From NCBI GenBank assembly GCA_030536615.1, contig JAUNPQ010000005.1, positions 1,050-58,829 on the forward strand: a DNA stretch of 57,780 bases. The letters are read 5' to 3'. A program made the translations under genes and the position numbers. The notes beneath the pieces are model-generated. The model saw nothing but the letters and a program-made list of their open reading frames with translations. It had not been told where the DNA came from and did no database searches. The first letter of the stretch is position 1; every line of letters begins with the position of its first letter. This stretch comes from Bacteroidales bacterium. GTDB lineage: Bacteria > Bacteroidota > Bacteroidia > Bacteroidales > Muribaculaceae. Shown here one piece after another: positions 25,215-34,105 of this stretch.

Positions 25215-26060
25215 TTAGTCAGGTGGAAGTACGGGGCCGTCCGGGAGAGAGATTGTGGAGAGGTCAGGTACGTCAAGACCTATGGTGTCAGGAACGGTGA
25301 CGGGGCGTGGCATGTCGGCTCTTTTCGCCGCGCGTGTGGCCACTATGCGGCCATTCCATTTGAGGCTTATGGCGTCGTAATATTCCCATCCGCGCACGGG
25401 CATCACTTTTGTGTAGAATGTGTGCAGGCGTTCCATCTTGTCGGCTATATGCGAGGTGTCACCCAGGTTCACTATGTGTCCGGCCACGGAGGGTATGAGG
25501 ATTATATCGCCGTTTTCGGCAACGTCAACCTGACTTACATAGGCGTCATATTCGGGACGGCTTTTGAAGAAGCGGAACATGGGCAGCATGGCTGTCACGC
25601 TGGCCGGTGTGCGCACGGCGCCGGTGACAACAGGTACATCCACATGGTAGCGGGCGTCGGCATTTATGCGTTTGCCGGCGCTGTTGATGTAGTATGACCC
25701 GGAATCCGTGAACACTCTTGCAACGGGAACCATGGGTATGACGTCAACAAGCATTGTTCCGTCACCAAGTATTACGATGTGTGCGTCCTCGATCTTGCCC
25801 ATTGACTTGAGTTTGTTCTCAAGATGATAGGTGTTGAGCCGGCTGCGCGGTGTCTGCTTGATGCGCATGCTCAGGTCACCGAGTTCAATGTCTATGTCCT
25901 CGGCGGTTATGAATCCTGTCTTTGCAGTGTCAAGGACGTTGATTTTCAGTGCTGTCAGGGGATCATTGGCAGCTGCGGAATGTGTAAGCGGAAGCGCCAC
26001 GCACAGGTATACTATGAGCAGGGCGGTCAATGAGAGAGATATTATTGTCTTGCGCTTCAT
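25215..26060 (-). CDS. ftsQ: Cell division protein FtsQ
   Basis: FtsQ is a single-pass inner membrane protein of the divisome core that links FtsL/FtsB-type proteins to the septal enzymes. It has 281 residues, with a transmembrane segment at about 8-24 (ISLSLTALLIVYLCVAL). A POTRA-like region follows (KINVLDTAKTGFITAEDIDIEL, where Bacteroidetes FtsQ differs from proteobacteria) and a periplasmic beta domain with YYINSAGKRI. The C-terminus is Pro/Asp rich. It sits between murC (31 bases upstream) and ftsA (16 bases downstream). No ddl gene intervenes, as usual in this phylum. Confidence 0.9.
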   Translation of the reverse strand: MKRKTIISLSLTALLIVYLCVALPLTHSAAANDPLTALKINVLDTAKTGFITAEDIDIELGDLSMRIKQTPRSRLNTYHLENKLKSMGKIEDAHIVILGDGTMLVDVIPMVPVARVFTDSGSYYINSAGKRINADARYHVDVPVVTGAVRTPASVTAMLPMFRFFKSRPEYDAYVSQVDVAENGDIILIPSVAGHIVNLGDTSHIADKMERLHTFYTKVMPVRGWEYYDAISLKWNGRIVATRAAKRADMPRPVTVPDTIGLDVPDLSTISLPDGPVLPPD

Positions 26061-26091
26061 TCTGGAGCCGGGAGTGGCGGGTGGTTACAAC

Positions 26092-27498
26092 TCATGCCGG
26101 CCGTCCGGCAGCGATATTCTCCACAATAGCCGGAAGGCTGTTGCAGATATCGCCGGCACCGACGGTCAACAGAATGTCAAAATTAATATTTTTTATTGTA
26201 TCTGCCAAGCTTTCTTTGCAAATCATCAATTTTTCAGGTGATTTTATGCGGTCATATATAATGCCTGATGTTACGCCGGGAATGGGCTCTTCGCGGGCAG
26301 GATAAATATCAAGCAGGATAACTGAGTCAGCCGCTGAAAGGGCCTCGGCAAACTGTGGTGCGAAGTCGCGTGTGCGTGAGTAGAGATGCGGCTGGAAAGC
26401 CACCGCGAGCTTGTAGCCCGGATAAAGGGCTTTGACTGATGCTATGCTCTGACGCAACTCGTCGGGATGATGTGCATAGTCATCAATGACAACATGTCCG
26501 CCGGGGAGGTTTTCTTTGAGGTGAAACTGAAAGCGGCGTTCCGCGCCCATGTAGCCGGACATGGCTTTGCGCACGCAGGCGGGGTCGGCATCGCCGGTGA
26601 GCACGCAGGCGGCAATGGCAGCCACGGCGTTCTCAATGTTTATCTCTACCGGCACACCCAGTTCTATGTCGCGGATAGTTGTGCCGTCGGGACGTTCGTC
26701 AATGAAGTCGAATATGATTGTGCCGTTGCCGCGGCGTATGTTCCCGGCGTGGAAAGTACCGATGTCTCTTGAATAGGTGTATGTCTTCACGGTTGGTGCG
26801 ACGCGCGGTTTCAGCTTGAGTCCGGTGTGGACTATGAGGTTTCCGTCTGCATCAATGAGTTCTGTGAAATGGGCAAAACTTTCAAGATAGGCATCTTCTG
26901 TGCCGTAGATGTCAAGATGGTCCGGATCTGTGGCGGTGATGACTGCAATGTAGGGATGGAGTGTATGGAAAGAGCGGTCATATTCATCAGCTTCCACAAC
27001 TGTGTATGGCGATGTATCGCTGAGCAGCAGGTTGGAGTTGTAGTTGCGGAGTATGCCGCCCAGAAAGGCGTTGCAGCCGGTTGCGGATGTGTGCATGATG
27101 TGCGCCGCCATTGATGATGTGGTTGTCTTGCCGTGTGTGCCAGCAAAGCAGAGGGGGCGGCTGCCACGGGTTATGGCACCCAGAGCCACAGACCGCTTTA
27201 TGACCGTGAAACCTCCATCACGGAAAAAAGAGAGGGGGATGTTTGTGTCAGGAACAGCCGGCGTATATATCACGGTCACGTTCTCCGGGTTGCGGAAATT
27301 TTCAGGCACGGCATCCATTGAGTCAGAGAATGAAATGCGTGCGCCCTCGGCGATGAGTGTCTGCGTCAATGCAGTGGGAGTGCGGTCATAACCGGCAACT
27401 GATTTTCCCCGGCTCATGAAATAGCGCACAAGTGCGGCCATGCCTATGCCGCCGGCTCCCACAAAATAAACTTTGTTCTTTATCTGTATGTTGTCCAT
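26092..27498 (-). CDS. murC: UDP-N-acetylmuramate--L-alanine ligase
   Basis: MurC adds L-Ala to UDP-MurNAc, the first peptide step of peptidoglycan precursor synthesis. The protein has 468 residues. It shows the Rossmann start VYFVGAGGIGMAALVRYF, the ATP loop GTHGKTTTSSM (about 118), EADEYDRSFH, TATDPDHLDIYG and DDYAHHPDELRQSI near the C-terminal domain. This is the normal Mur ligase layout. It starts three bases after the murG stop in transcription order. Confidence 0.97.
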   Translation of the reverse strand: MDNIQIKNKVYFVGAGGIGMAALVRYFMSRGKSVAGYDRTPTALTQTLIAEGARISFSDSMDAVPENFRNPENVTVIYTPAVPDTNIPLSFFRDGGFTVIKRSVALGAITRGSRPLCFAGTHGKTTTSSMAAHIMHTSATGCNAFLGGILRNYNSNLLLSDTSPYTVVEADEYDRSFHTLHPYIAVITATDPDHLDIYGTEDAYLESFAHFTELIDADGNLIVHTGLKLKPRVAPTVKTYTYSRDIGTFHAGNIRRGNGTIIFDFIDERPDGTTIRDIELGVPVEINIENAVAAIAACVLTGDADPACVRKAMSGYMGAERRFQFHLKENLPGGHVVIDDYAHHPDELRQSIASVKALYPGYKLAVAFQPHLYSRTRDFAPQFAEALSAADSVILLDIYPAREEPIPGVTSGIIYDRIKSPEKLMICKESLADTIKNINFDILLTVGAGDICNSLPAIVENIAAGRPA

Positions 27499-27501
27499 TT
27501 T

Positions 27502-28644
27502 TCAGCTTTTTATGTCAAGAATTTCTGAAACGCGATCCGCAATTTTGCCGGCGGCATCAGGAAGAGCCATGTCTTTTATGGCGTTGCTCATGCTCAGGCA
27601 TTTCTCAGGGTTGGCGGCGAGTTGTATGACCGTTTCGCCGAGTTTTTCTGTTGCTTCGCTGTCTGGAATCATCACTGCGGCGCCGCGGTCTGCCAGAGCA
27701 AGTGCGTTGTGGCGCTGGTGATCCTCGGCCACATTCGGTGACGGGATGAGGACTGCCGGTGAGCCGATGAGCTGCAGTTCGCTGATGGTGCTTGCGCCGG
27801 CACGGCTCACAACGAGATCAGCGGCGCGGAAAGCTGTGGCCATGTCAGAGATAAATGCTGTGGCTTTTACTCCTTTATGTCCTGTAGCGGCTGTCTGACA
27901 GTTGTCTATGTAGTTTTTTCCGGTCTGCCACAGTACCTGTATGTCTTTGTTTTCCCATGCCGGCAGGGCTGCGGCAACGGCGTTGTTGACAGACCGCGCT
28001 CCCAGACTGCCTCCCACCACAAGGACAAGGGGACGGCCGGCTGAGAAACCCAGGGCTTCCTTTGCCTGCTCACGTGTCATGGTGTTGCTGAGGATGTCGG
28101 CGCGCACAGGGTTGCCGGTCTTTATGATAGCTCCGGCGGGAAAGAAACGCTCCATCCCGTCATAGGCCACGCATATGGCTGCGGCGCGCTTTGCAAGCAG
28201 GCGGTTTGTCACGCCGGCATATGAGTTCTGTTCCTGCAGGAGAGTGGGTATGCCTTTTTTCTGGGCTGCTTTCAGCATCGGGCCGCTGGCGTATCCACCG
28301 ACGCCTATGGCTATGTCCGGCTTGAAATCGCGGAGTATTTTCTTGGCAAGGCGCATGCTTTTCAGTAGTTTCACAATGACTTTGAAATTGCGCCATATGC
28401 GTTTGCGGTCAAGGCCTGCCACCGGGAGGCCTACAATCCTGTAGCCGGCTGCGGGGACGCGCTCCATTTCCATACGTCCCTGTGCGCCGACAAAAAGTAT
28501 CTCGGCATCGGGCCAACGGAGGTGTAATTCATTTGCAATCGCAATTGCCGGAAATATGTGTCCGCCGGTTCCGCCGCCGGATATAAGTATGTGTAGATCC
28601 AGGTTGTTATCTGCTGTGGCTGTATCTGTATGTTCCATATTCAT
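27502..28644 (-). CDS. murG: UDP-N-acetylglucosamine--N-acetylmuramyl-(pentapeptide) pyrophosphoryl-undecaprenol GlcNAc transferase
   Basis: MurG makes lipid II from lipid I at the inner face of the membrane. The protein has 380 residues. The GT-B fold is seen through SGGGTGGHIFPAIAIANEL (first G-loop, about residue 18), GVGGYASGPML, QEQNSYAGVTNRLLAKRA, VVGGSLGARSVN and SRAGASTISEL. A charged N-terminal extension (about 15 residues, Thr/Asp rich) precedes the fold. It overlaps ftsW by four bases, and the two must be coupled. Confidence 0.97.
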   Translation of the reverse strand: MNMEHTDTATADNNLDLHILISGGGTGGHIFPAIAIANELHLRWPDAEILFVGAQGRMEMERVPAAGYRIVGLPVAGLDRKRIWRNFKVIVKLLKSMRLAKKILRDFKPDIAIGVGGYASGPMLKAAQKKGIPTLLQEQNSYAGVTNRLLAKRAAAICVAYDGMERFFPAGAIIKTGNPVRADILSNTMTREQAKEALGFSAGRPLVLVVGGSLGARSVNNAVAAALPAWENKDIQVLWQTGKNYIDNCQTAATGHKGVKATAFISDMATAFRAADLVVSRAGASTISELQLIGSPAVLIPSPNVAEDHQRHNALALADRGAAVMIPDSEATEKLGETVIQLAANPEKCLSMSNAIKDMALPDAAGKIADRVSEILDIKS

Positions 28645-29984
28645 AGTTGTGTCGGGTTGTCAGGCATCTCATTGTCAGAGAGTGTGCTCAGGCTGTCGCG
28701 CAGTTCTTGCCGTGCTCCTTTCCTTGCCGCGAAACGGCTCACACTCAGCATTATGCCGAGGGCAACGGAGGTAACCAGCACTGATGAGCCTCCTTTTGAT
28801 ATAAGTGGCAACGGCTGTCCAGACACCGGTAGAAATCCTGTCACGATGCCCATGTGTATGATTGCCTGGTAAGCTATGAACACAGCCATTCCGATAACAA
28901 GCAATGCCGGAAATGCCTTTTTGCATTTCATGGCTATGCGTCCGGCACGTGCAAGCAGCCACAGGTACAGGGCCATCACAATAAGACCGCCTATAAGGCC
29001 GATGTCCTCAATTATTATGGCATATATGTAGTCCGAGAAAGCGAGGGGCAGACGTGCCGTTTCACGTGAGTTGCCGGGAAAGACACCGAAAATGCCGCCG
29101 TTGGCCTGGGCGATGTAGGAATATTGTTCCTGACGGTTCTGGCTTGTGATGGTATCTTTATATTTGTCTGAGCGCATGAAATCTACCAGACGCTGTTTGC
29201 GCAGCCCTGTGCGGTCATGCTCCTGACCGGCCACAAGGGTGATGTTGTCTTTTTTCTGTTCCTGTGAGCTTTCGCTGATGGCTTTGTATGCACCGTATCC
29301 AAGACCCAGAAGCAAGTATACACCCACCACGGCAAAAAACTCGCGCCAGCGCACACCGCCTATCAGCATCATTGACAAGGCTATGAACATCATGAGTATT
29401 GTGTTTGTGAGGCCCTGACCCACAAGCATCACGCCGAAAATGAGCACCACCGTGGCAACAAAAATGACCAAAGTGCGGTTGTAGCGTTTGTCCTCCTCTT
29501 CGTGGCCACGTTTGTATTTCACGCGGTAATTGCACAATACGCGAGCAATGAGCAGGGCTGCGGCAAACTTCAGCAGTTCGGACGGCTGTACGTTAAACAG
29601 GCCGAAGAAAGAGAATGAGCGTCTTGCTCCGTTTATGACCTGCCCGAAGAACATTGTGTATATTGTAGCCAGAATGCATAGTCCCACAATGACATAGGCC
29701 CAGTCATAGAAGCGCTTGTAGTGGGTGCGCTGCAGAATGAGCATGATTATGAAGCCAATGCCCAGAAGCACGGCATGGCGTATTAGCGGCCCCATGATGT
29801 TGCCGGCAACAACCTCGCGGCTTGACGCGCTGTAGAGTTCAATGAGTGACACCACCACGAGCAATATGTATATGCCCCATATCTGGCGGTCTCGTTTGGG
29901 CTTGGGCCGCATGGCCTGTGCCTGCGCGCGGATATCGGAGGCGGCGTCGGGATGTGCGGGTATTTCTGTAATAGGGTCTGGCAT
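28641..29984 (-). CDS. ftsW: FtsW-type lipid II polymerase (SEDS family)
   Basis: FtsW is the septal peptidoglycan glycosyltransferase that works with FtsI. The protein has 447 residues. A basic cytoplasmic N-terminus of about 30 residues is followed by about ten transmembrane segments. Family motifs are seen: RRSFSFFGLFNVQPSELLKFAA, then AQANGGIFGVFPGNSRE, SDYIYAIIIEDIGLIGG and the end block PLISKGGSSVLVTS. A sizeable charged loop (about 225-265) between these is typical of Bacteroidetes members. It lies between murD (21 bases) and murG (four-base overlap). Confidence 0.95.
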   Translation of the reverse strand: MPDPITEIPAHPDAASDIRAQAQAMRPKPKRDRQIWGIYILLVVVSLIELYSASSREVVAGNIMGPLIRHAVLLGIGFIIMLILQRTHYKRFYDWAYVIVGLCILATIYTMFFGQVINGARRSFSFFGLFNVQPSELLKFAAALLIARVLCNYRVKYKRGHEEEDKRYNRTLVIFVATVVLIFGVMLVGQGLTNTILMMFIALSMMLIGGVRWREFFAVVGVYLLLGLGYGAYKAISESSQEQKKDNITLVAGQEHDRTGLRKQRLVDFMRSDKYKDTITSQNRQEQYSYIAQANGGIFGVFPGNSRETARLPLAFSDYIYAIIIEDIGLIGGLIVMALYLWLLARAGRIAMKCKKAFPALLVIGMAVFIAYQAIIHMGIVTGFLPVSGQPLPLISKGGSSVLVTSVALGIMLSVSRFAARKGARQELRDSLSTLSDNEMPDNPTQL

Positions 29985-30005
29985 GGAGATGGCTGAAGGG
30001 AATGG

Positions 30006-31346
30006 TTATTTGAGTTTGCGGACCGCGTCCTTGAATTTGCGTCCGCGGTCTTCGTAGCTGCTGAACAGGTCAAAACTTGCACAGCATGGCGATAGGAGGA
30101 CCGTGTCACCGGCAACGGCGCATGCGCGTGCCGCAGCAATGGCTTCGTCAAGCGATCCAGTGGAGGTTACAGGGACTTCGCCACTGAAAAAATCAACGAT
30201 CTTTTCATTGTGCACTCCCATCGCCACTATTGATTTCACTTTCTTACGCACCAGCGGCAGTATCTCGGAATAGTCGTTGCCTTTGTCTTTACCGCCCAGA
30301 ATAAGGACTACCGGTGTGTTCATTGACTCAAGCGCATACCATGTGGAGTTGACATTTGTGGCTTTTGAGTCATTGATGTAGCGCACTCCGTCAACGTCGC
30401 AGACATATTCAAGACGGTGCTCAACTCCTTCAAAGTCATGAAGGGCGTTGCGTATCACTGAACTTTTGATGTCAAGCAGGCATGCAGACAGGGCGGCTGC
30501 CATTGAGTTATAGAGGTTGTGGAGTCCGTTCAGGCTCAGGTCTGCACGTGGCATTGTCAGTGAACCGTCAGGGGTAGTCACAACCATGTTCTCATTCTCG
30601 TCAATGTATGCGGCAAGTCCCGGTGCCTGAATTGCATCGAACGGGAACTGACGTGCCTCCACTTTTATGCGCTCAAGCTGACTGTTGATGACCGGGTCAG
30701 CTTTCCAGTATATGAAAGCGTCCTGAGGGGTCTGGTTCTGAAGTATGCGGAATTTGGCGCTCACATAGTTTTCCATCCGGTGGTCATAGCGGTCAAGATG
30801 GTCAGGCGTTATGTTGAGAAGCACGGCGATGTCCGCTCTGAACGAGTACATGTCATCAAGCTGAAAGGAACTCAGCTCAATCACGTAAGTGGAGTGCGGT
30901 GAACGTGCCACCTGATATGCCAGACTCTTGCCGACGTTTCCGGCCAGTCCCACATCTATGCCGGCCTGACGGAGGATGTGGTATGTGAGCAGCGTTGTGG
31001 TTGTCTTGCCGTTGCTGCCTGTGATGCACACCATTCTGGCATCTGTGAAACGTCCGGCGAATTCTATCTCCGATATCACCGGTATATTCTTTTTCAGGAC
31101 AGCCTGCATTACGGGAGTCTCTTTTGCTATTCCGGGGCTTTTCACCACCTCAGTCGCGTCCAGGATGCGTGACATGGTGTGTCCGCCTTCTTCCCAGGCT
31201 ATGCCCTCGTCCTCAAGTATTTTTTTGTATTGAGGAGCTATTTTGCCGTAATCGCTGACAAACACGTCATATCCACGGTCTTTGGCCAGAACAGCGGCTC
31301 CGGCACCGCTTTCGCCGGCACCCAGCACTACAATCTTTTTGTTCAT
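30006..31346 (-). CDS. murD: UDP-N-acetylmuramoylalanine--D-glutamate ligase
   Basis: MurD adds D-Glu to UDP-MurNAc-L-Ala. The protein has 446 residues. N-terminal IVVLGAGESGAGAAVLAKDRGYDV precedes the P-loop ITGSNGKTTTTLLTYHIL (about 108). LAGNVGKSLA and LNITPDHLDRYDHRMENY follow. RYINDSKATNVNSTWYALE and ILGGKDKGNDYSE lie in the C-terminal half, with SPCCASFDLFSSYEDRG near the end. Its start overlaps the mraY stop by four bases. Confidence 0.97.
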   Translation of the reverse strand: MNKKIVVLGAGESGAGAAVLAKDRGYDVFVSDYGKIAPQYKKILEDEGIAWEEGGHTMSRILDATEVVKSPGIAKETPVMQAVLKKNIPVISEIEFAGRFTDARMVCITGSNGKTTTTLLTYHILRQAGIDVGLAGNVGKSLAYQVARSPHSTYVIELSSFQLDDMYSFRADIAVLLNITPDHLDRYDHRMENYVSAKFRILQNQTPQDAFIYWKADPVINSQLERIKVEARQFPFDAIQAPGLAAYIDENENMVVTTPDGSLTMPRADLSLNGLHNLYNSMAAALSACLLDIKSSVIRNALHDFEGVEHRLEYVCDVDGVRYINDSKATNVNSTWYALESMNTPVVLILGGKDKGNDYSEILPLVRKKVKSIVAMGVHNEKIVDFFSGEVPVTSTGSLDEAIAAARACAVAGDTVLLSPCCASFDLFSSYEDRGRKFKDAVRKLK

Positions 31347-32593
31347 CGTATCTTAAGTGTTACAAAGGTTATCACTGCCAGTATTATGCCTATGATCCAG
31401 AAGCGTGTCACTATCTTTGATTCAGGCACAGGCTGGATGGGCCGCTGTATCAACGCGTCAATCCCGGAGTTGCCGGCTTTCTGAAAGTGGTGGTGCAGGG
31501 GCGTCATCTTGAATATGCGGCGTCCGTTTGTGGCTTTGAAATATGCCACCTGGAGCATGACGGAGAGGTCCTCGATGTAAAACAGGGCGCATAGAATAGG
31601 CAACAGGAGTTCTTTGCGGATGAGGATGGCGAAGATGGCGATAATGCCTCCGAGTGTCAGTGAGCCGGTGTCACCCATGAATACCTGTGCCGGATAGGCA
31701 TTGTACCACAGGAATCCCACAAGAGCGCCTATGAATGCAGCCATGTATACCACCAGTTCCTCGCTTCCCGGCAGATACATGATGTTCAGATATGACGAAT
31801 ATATGAGGTTTGACCCCAGATATGCCATCAGTACAAGTGCCACTCCGATTATTGCCGAGCATCCGGTTGTGAGGCCGTCAAGACCGTCGGTGAGATTGGC
31901 GCCGTTGCTTGTGGCCGCCACAAAGAAGATGGTGATGAGCAGGAAAGCTATCCATCCTCCGGTCTCGGCATTGTCACCCAGCCATCCCGTCAGGCTTGAA
32001 TAGTCGAAATTGTTGTTCTTGACAAACGGTATTGTTGTGACGGGGGCTTTGCGGGCCTCACCCTCATAGATGACTTCCTCAACCATACCAGACTCGGCGT
32101 TCACAACCTCGCGGTTGGCCACAAGGCCCATGCCGTCGCTGAAATACATTGTTCCGGCTACAACCAGACCTATGCCTACCTGGCCGAAAATCTTGTATTT
32201 GCCTTTCATTCCTTCCTTGTTGTGCTTTGCAAGTTTCTTGTAGTCATCAAGAAAGCCGATGGTTCCCAACCAGAGTGTGGCGAAGAGCATGAGCAGCATG
32301 TAGATGTTTGATAGGTTCGAGACAAGCAGACATGGCACAATAATGGATATAATGATGATTATACCGCCCATTGTAGGGGTGCCGGTCTTTTTCATCTGCC
32401 CTTCCAGACCCAGATTGCGGATCACTTCGCCCACCTGCATGCGTTGCAGACGGTTTATGATGCGGCGCCCGATGAAGATGGCAATCAGCATGGCCAATAC
32501 GAATGCCGCACCTGAACGGAATGTGACGTAGTCCATCAGGCGTGCCCCCGGCACTCCGGAGTCTTTCAGAAAATCAAAGAGATAGTAAAACAC
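31343..32593 (-). CDS. mraY: Phospho-N-acetylmuramoyl-pentapeptide transferase
   Basis: MraY transfers phospho-MurNAc-pentapeptide to undecaprenyl phosphate to form lipid I. The protein is 416 residues with about ten transmembrane segments. The conserved Asp motifs are FLDDYKKLAKHNKEG (about 125), NLTDGLDGLTTG and the MGDTGSLTLGG block. HHHFQKAG is the loop E His motif. The extra region at about 160-190 (EVVNAESGMVEEVIYEGEA) is an insert found in Bacteroidetes MraY. It lies 38 bases after murE and overlaps murD. Confidence 0.97.
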   Translation of the reverse strand: MFYYLFDFLKDSGVPGARLMDYVTFRSGAAFVLAMLIAIFIGRRIINRLQRMQVGEVIRNLGLEGQMKKTGTPTMGGIIIIISIIVPCLLVSNLSNIYMLLMLFATLWLGTIGFLDDYKKLAKHNKEGMKGKYKIFGQVGIGLVVAGTMYFSDGMGLVANREVVNAESGMVEEVIYEGEARKAPVTTIPFVKNNNFDYSSLTGWLGDNAETGGWIAFLLITIFFVAATSNGANLTDGLDGLTTGCSAIIGVALVLMAYLGSNLIYSSYLNIMYLPGSEELVVYMAAFIGALVGFLWYNAYPAQVFMGDTGSLTLGGIIAIFAILIRKELLLPILCALFYIEDLSVMLQVAYFKATNGRRIFKMTPLHHHFQKAGNSGIDALIQRPIQPVPESKIVTRFWIIGIILAVITFVTLKIR

Positions 32594-32631
32594 GGTTTAT
32601 GTTGTTACGGTGTGTGATGTTGTTCAGTTAT

Positions 32632-34101
32632 TCAGTTGGTTTCCAGGCGCTGTGCAAAGGCGTTTCTGACTTGTTCGTGGTCATCGAAATGCACGGTGCG
32701 ACCTCCCTCAAAGACCTGATAATCCTCATGGCCTTTTCCTGCCACCAGAACCACATCGCCGGGAGTAGCCTCTGTGATGGCAACGTGTATGGCTGCGGCG
32801 CGTTCGGCAATTATGTCAGTCTGTGTGTCGGAGTCCACGGGTATTCCGGCTTTGACATCGTCGGCGATATCATAGGGGTCCTCGTCACGGGGGTTGTCGC
32901 TGGTGATGATGACACGGTCAGAGAGACGGGCGGCAACAGCTCCCATCTGGGGACGTTTGCCTTTGTCGCGGTTTCCGCCGGCACCGAAGACGGTGGTTAT
33001 CCTGCCTTGTGAACCTTTTGATGCCCTGATTGTCTCAAGAACATTCTCAAGGGCATCGGGGGTGTGGGCATAGTCAACCACAGCTATTACGCCGTCAGCG
33101 CTGACGGTTGCCTCAAAGCGTCCGCATACGGGTCTCAGGGCACTGAGTGTCACCGCCGCTTTTTCCGCATCCATGCCCATGAGCACGCATGCACCGTAAA
33201 CGGCTGTAAGGTTGTAAGCGTTGAAAAGTCCGGCGAAACGCGTCTGTATCTGGCGTCCGTCTATTTCAATGAGAGTGCCGTCCATGCGGCTTTCAAGCAC
33301 TTTTGTGCGGAATGTGGCACCGGTACGCAGCGAGTAATCGGCACGCCGGGCGCGTGTGTTCTGGAGCATCACTGACCCATGTGGATCATCGGCATTGGTG
33401 AGCGCCCAGGCCGTTGACGGCAGGTTGTCAAAGAAACTCTTCTTGGCGGCGATGTAGGCTGCGAAAGTCTTGTGATAGTCAAGATGATCACGCGTGATAT
33501 TGGTGAAAATACCGCCGGCAAAGCGCAGTCCGGCAGTGCGTTTCTGCACTTGTCCGTGGCTACTGACTTCCATCGCTGCAAACGTGCAGCCGGCATTCAC
33601 CATCTCGGCCAGCAATGCGTTTGTCTCAAGGGGGGATGGAGTGGTGTTGTGCGAGGGATAGATTTTATCGGCTACGCGGTTCTCGACGGTTGAGATAAGT
33701 CCTGCTTTCCGGCCGCTCAGCATGGCTGTCTCATAGAGGAGTGTGGCGATGGTTGTCTTGCCGTTTGTGCCGGTGACACCCACAAGAGTGAGTCGGGATG
33801 AGGGGTTTCCGTACCATTCGGAGGCGAGGACGCCCAGAGCAAGCGCGGCATCGGGCACGCATATCCATGTTATTCCGGTTGGACGGTTTTCCGGCATGCG
33901 CTCGCAGACAATGGCAACAGCCCCGGCCTGAATTGCGGCGGGAATGTAGTCATGGCCGTCTACGCATGGCCCGGGAACAGCCACGAAAAGGGTGCCCGGA
34001 GTAACCTTTCGGGAGTCACAGGCAATGTTTTCAACGGCGATGGTGTCATCGCCATATATGCCTTCTGTGATAATTCCGGAGAGCAGTTTGTTCAGTATCA
34101 T
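32632..34101 (-). CDS. murE: UDP-N-acetylmuramoyl-tripeptide synthetase MurE, meso-diaminopimelate type
   Basis: MurE adds the third stem amino acid. The protein has 489 residues from the ATG at 34101 (MILNKLLSG), four bases past the ftsI stop. A longer in-frame reading overlaps ftsI and was rejected. Motifs are CDSRKVTPGTLFVAVPG, GVTGTNGKTTIATLLYE, MEVSSHGQVQKR, NITRDHLDYHKTF and FGAGGNRDKGKRPQMG. TSDNPRDEDP contains the DNPR signature of meso-DAP enzymes, so the peptidoglycan here is very likely DAP type. The asd gene elsewhere in the window feeds the same pathway. Confidence 0.97.
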   Translation of the reverse strand: MILNKLLSGIITEGIYGDDTIAVENIACDSRKVTPGTLFVAVPGPCVDGHDYIPAAIQAGAVAIVCERMPENRPTGITWICVPDAALALGVLASEWYGNPSSRLTLVGVTGTNGKTTIATLLYETAMLSGRKAGLISTVENRVADKIYPSHNTTPSPLETNALLAEMVNAGCTFAAMEVSSHGQVQKRTAGLRFAGGIFTNITRDHLDYHKTFAAYIAAKKSFFDNLPSTAWALTNADDPHGSVMLQNTRARRADYSLRTGATFRTKVLESRMDGTLIEIDGRQIQTRFAGLFNAYNLTAVYGACVLMGMDAEKAAVTLSALRPVCGRFEATVSADGVIAVVDYAHTPDALENVLETIRASKGSQGRITTVFGAGGNRDKGKRPQMGAVAARLSDRVIITSDNPRDEDPYDIADDVKAGIPVDSDTQTDIIAERAAAIHVAITEATPGDVVLVAGKGHEDYQVFEGGRTVHFDDHEQVRNAFAQRLETN

Positions 34102-34105
34102 TGTG

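Noticed and set aside
24519..25697. Long plus-strand open frame across ftsA and ftsQ (392 codons)
   Set aside because: It runs opposite to two well-conserved division genes, shows no family motif, and its composition is that of an antisense shadow.
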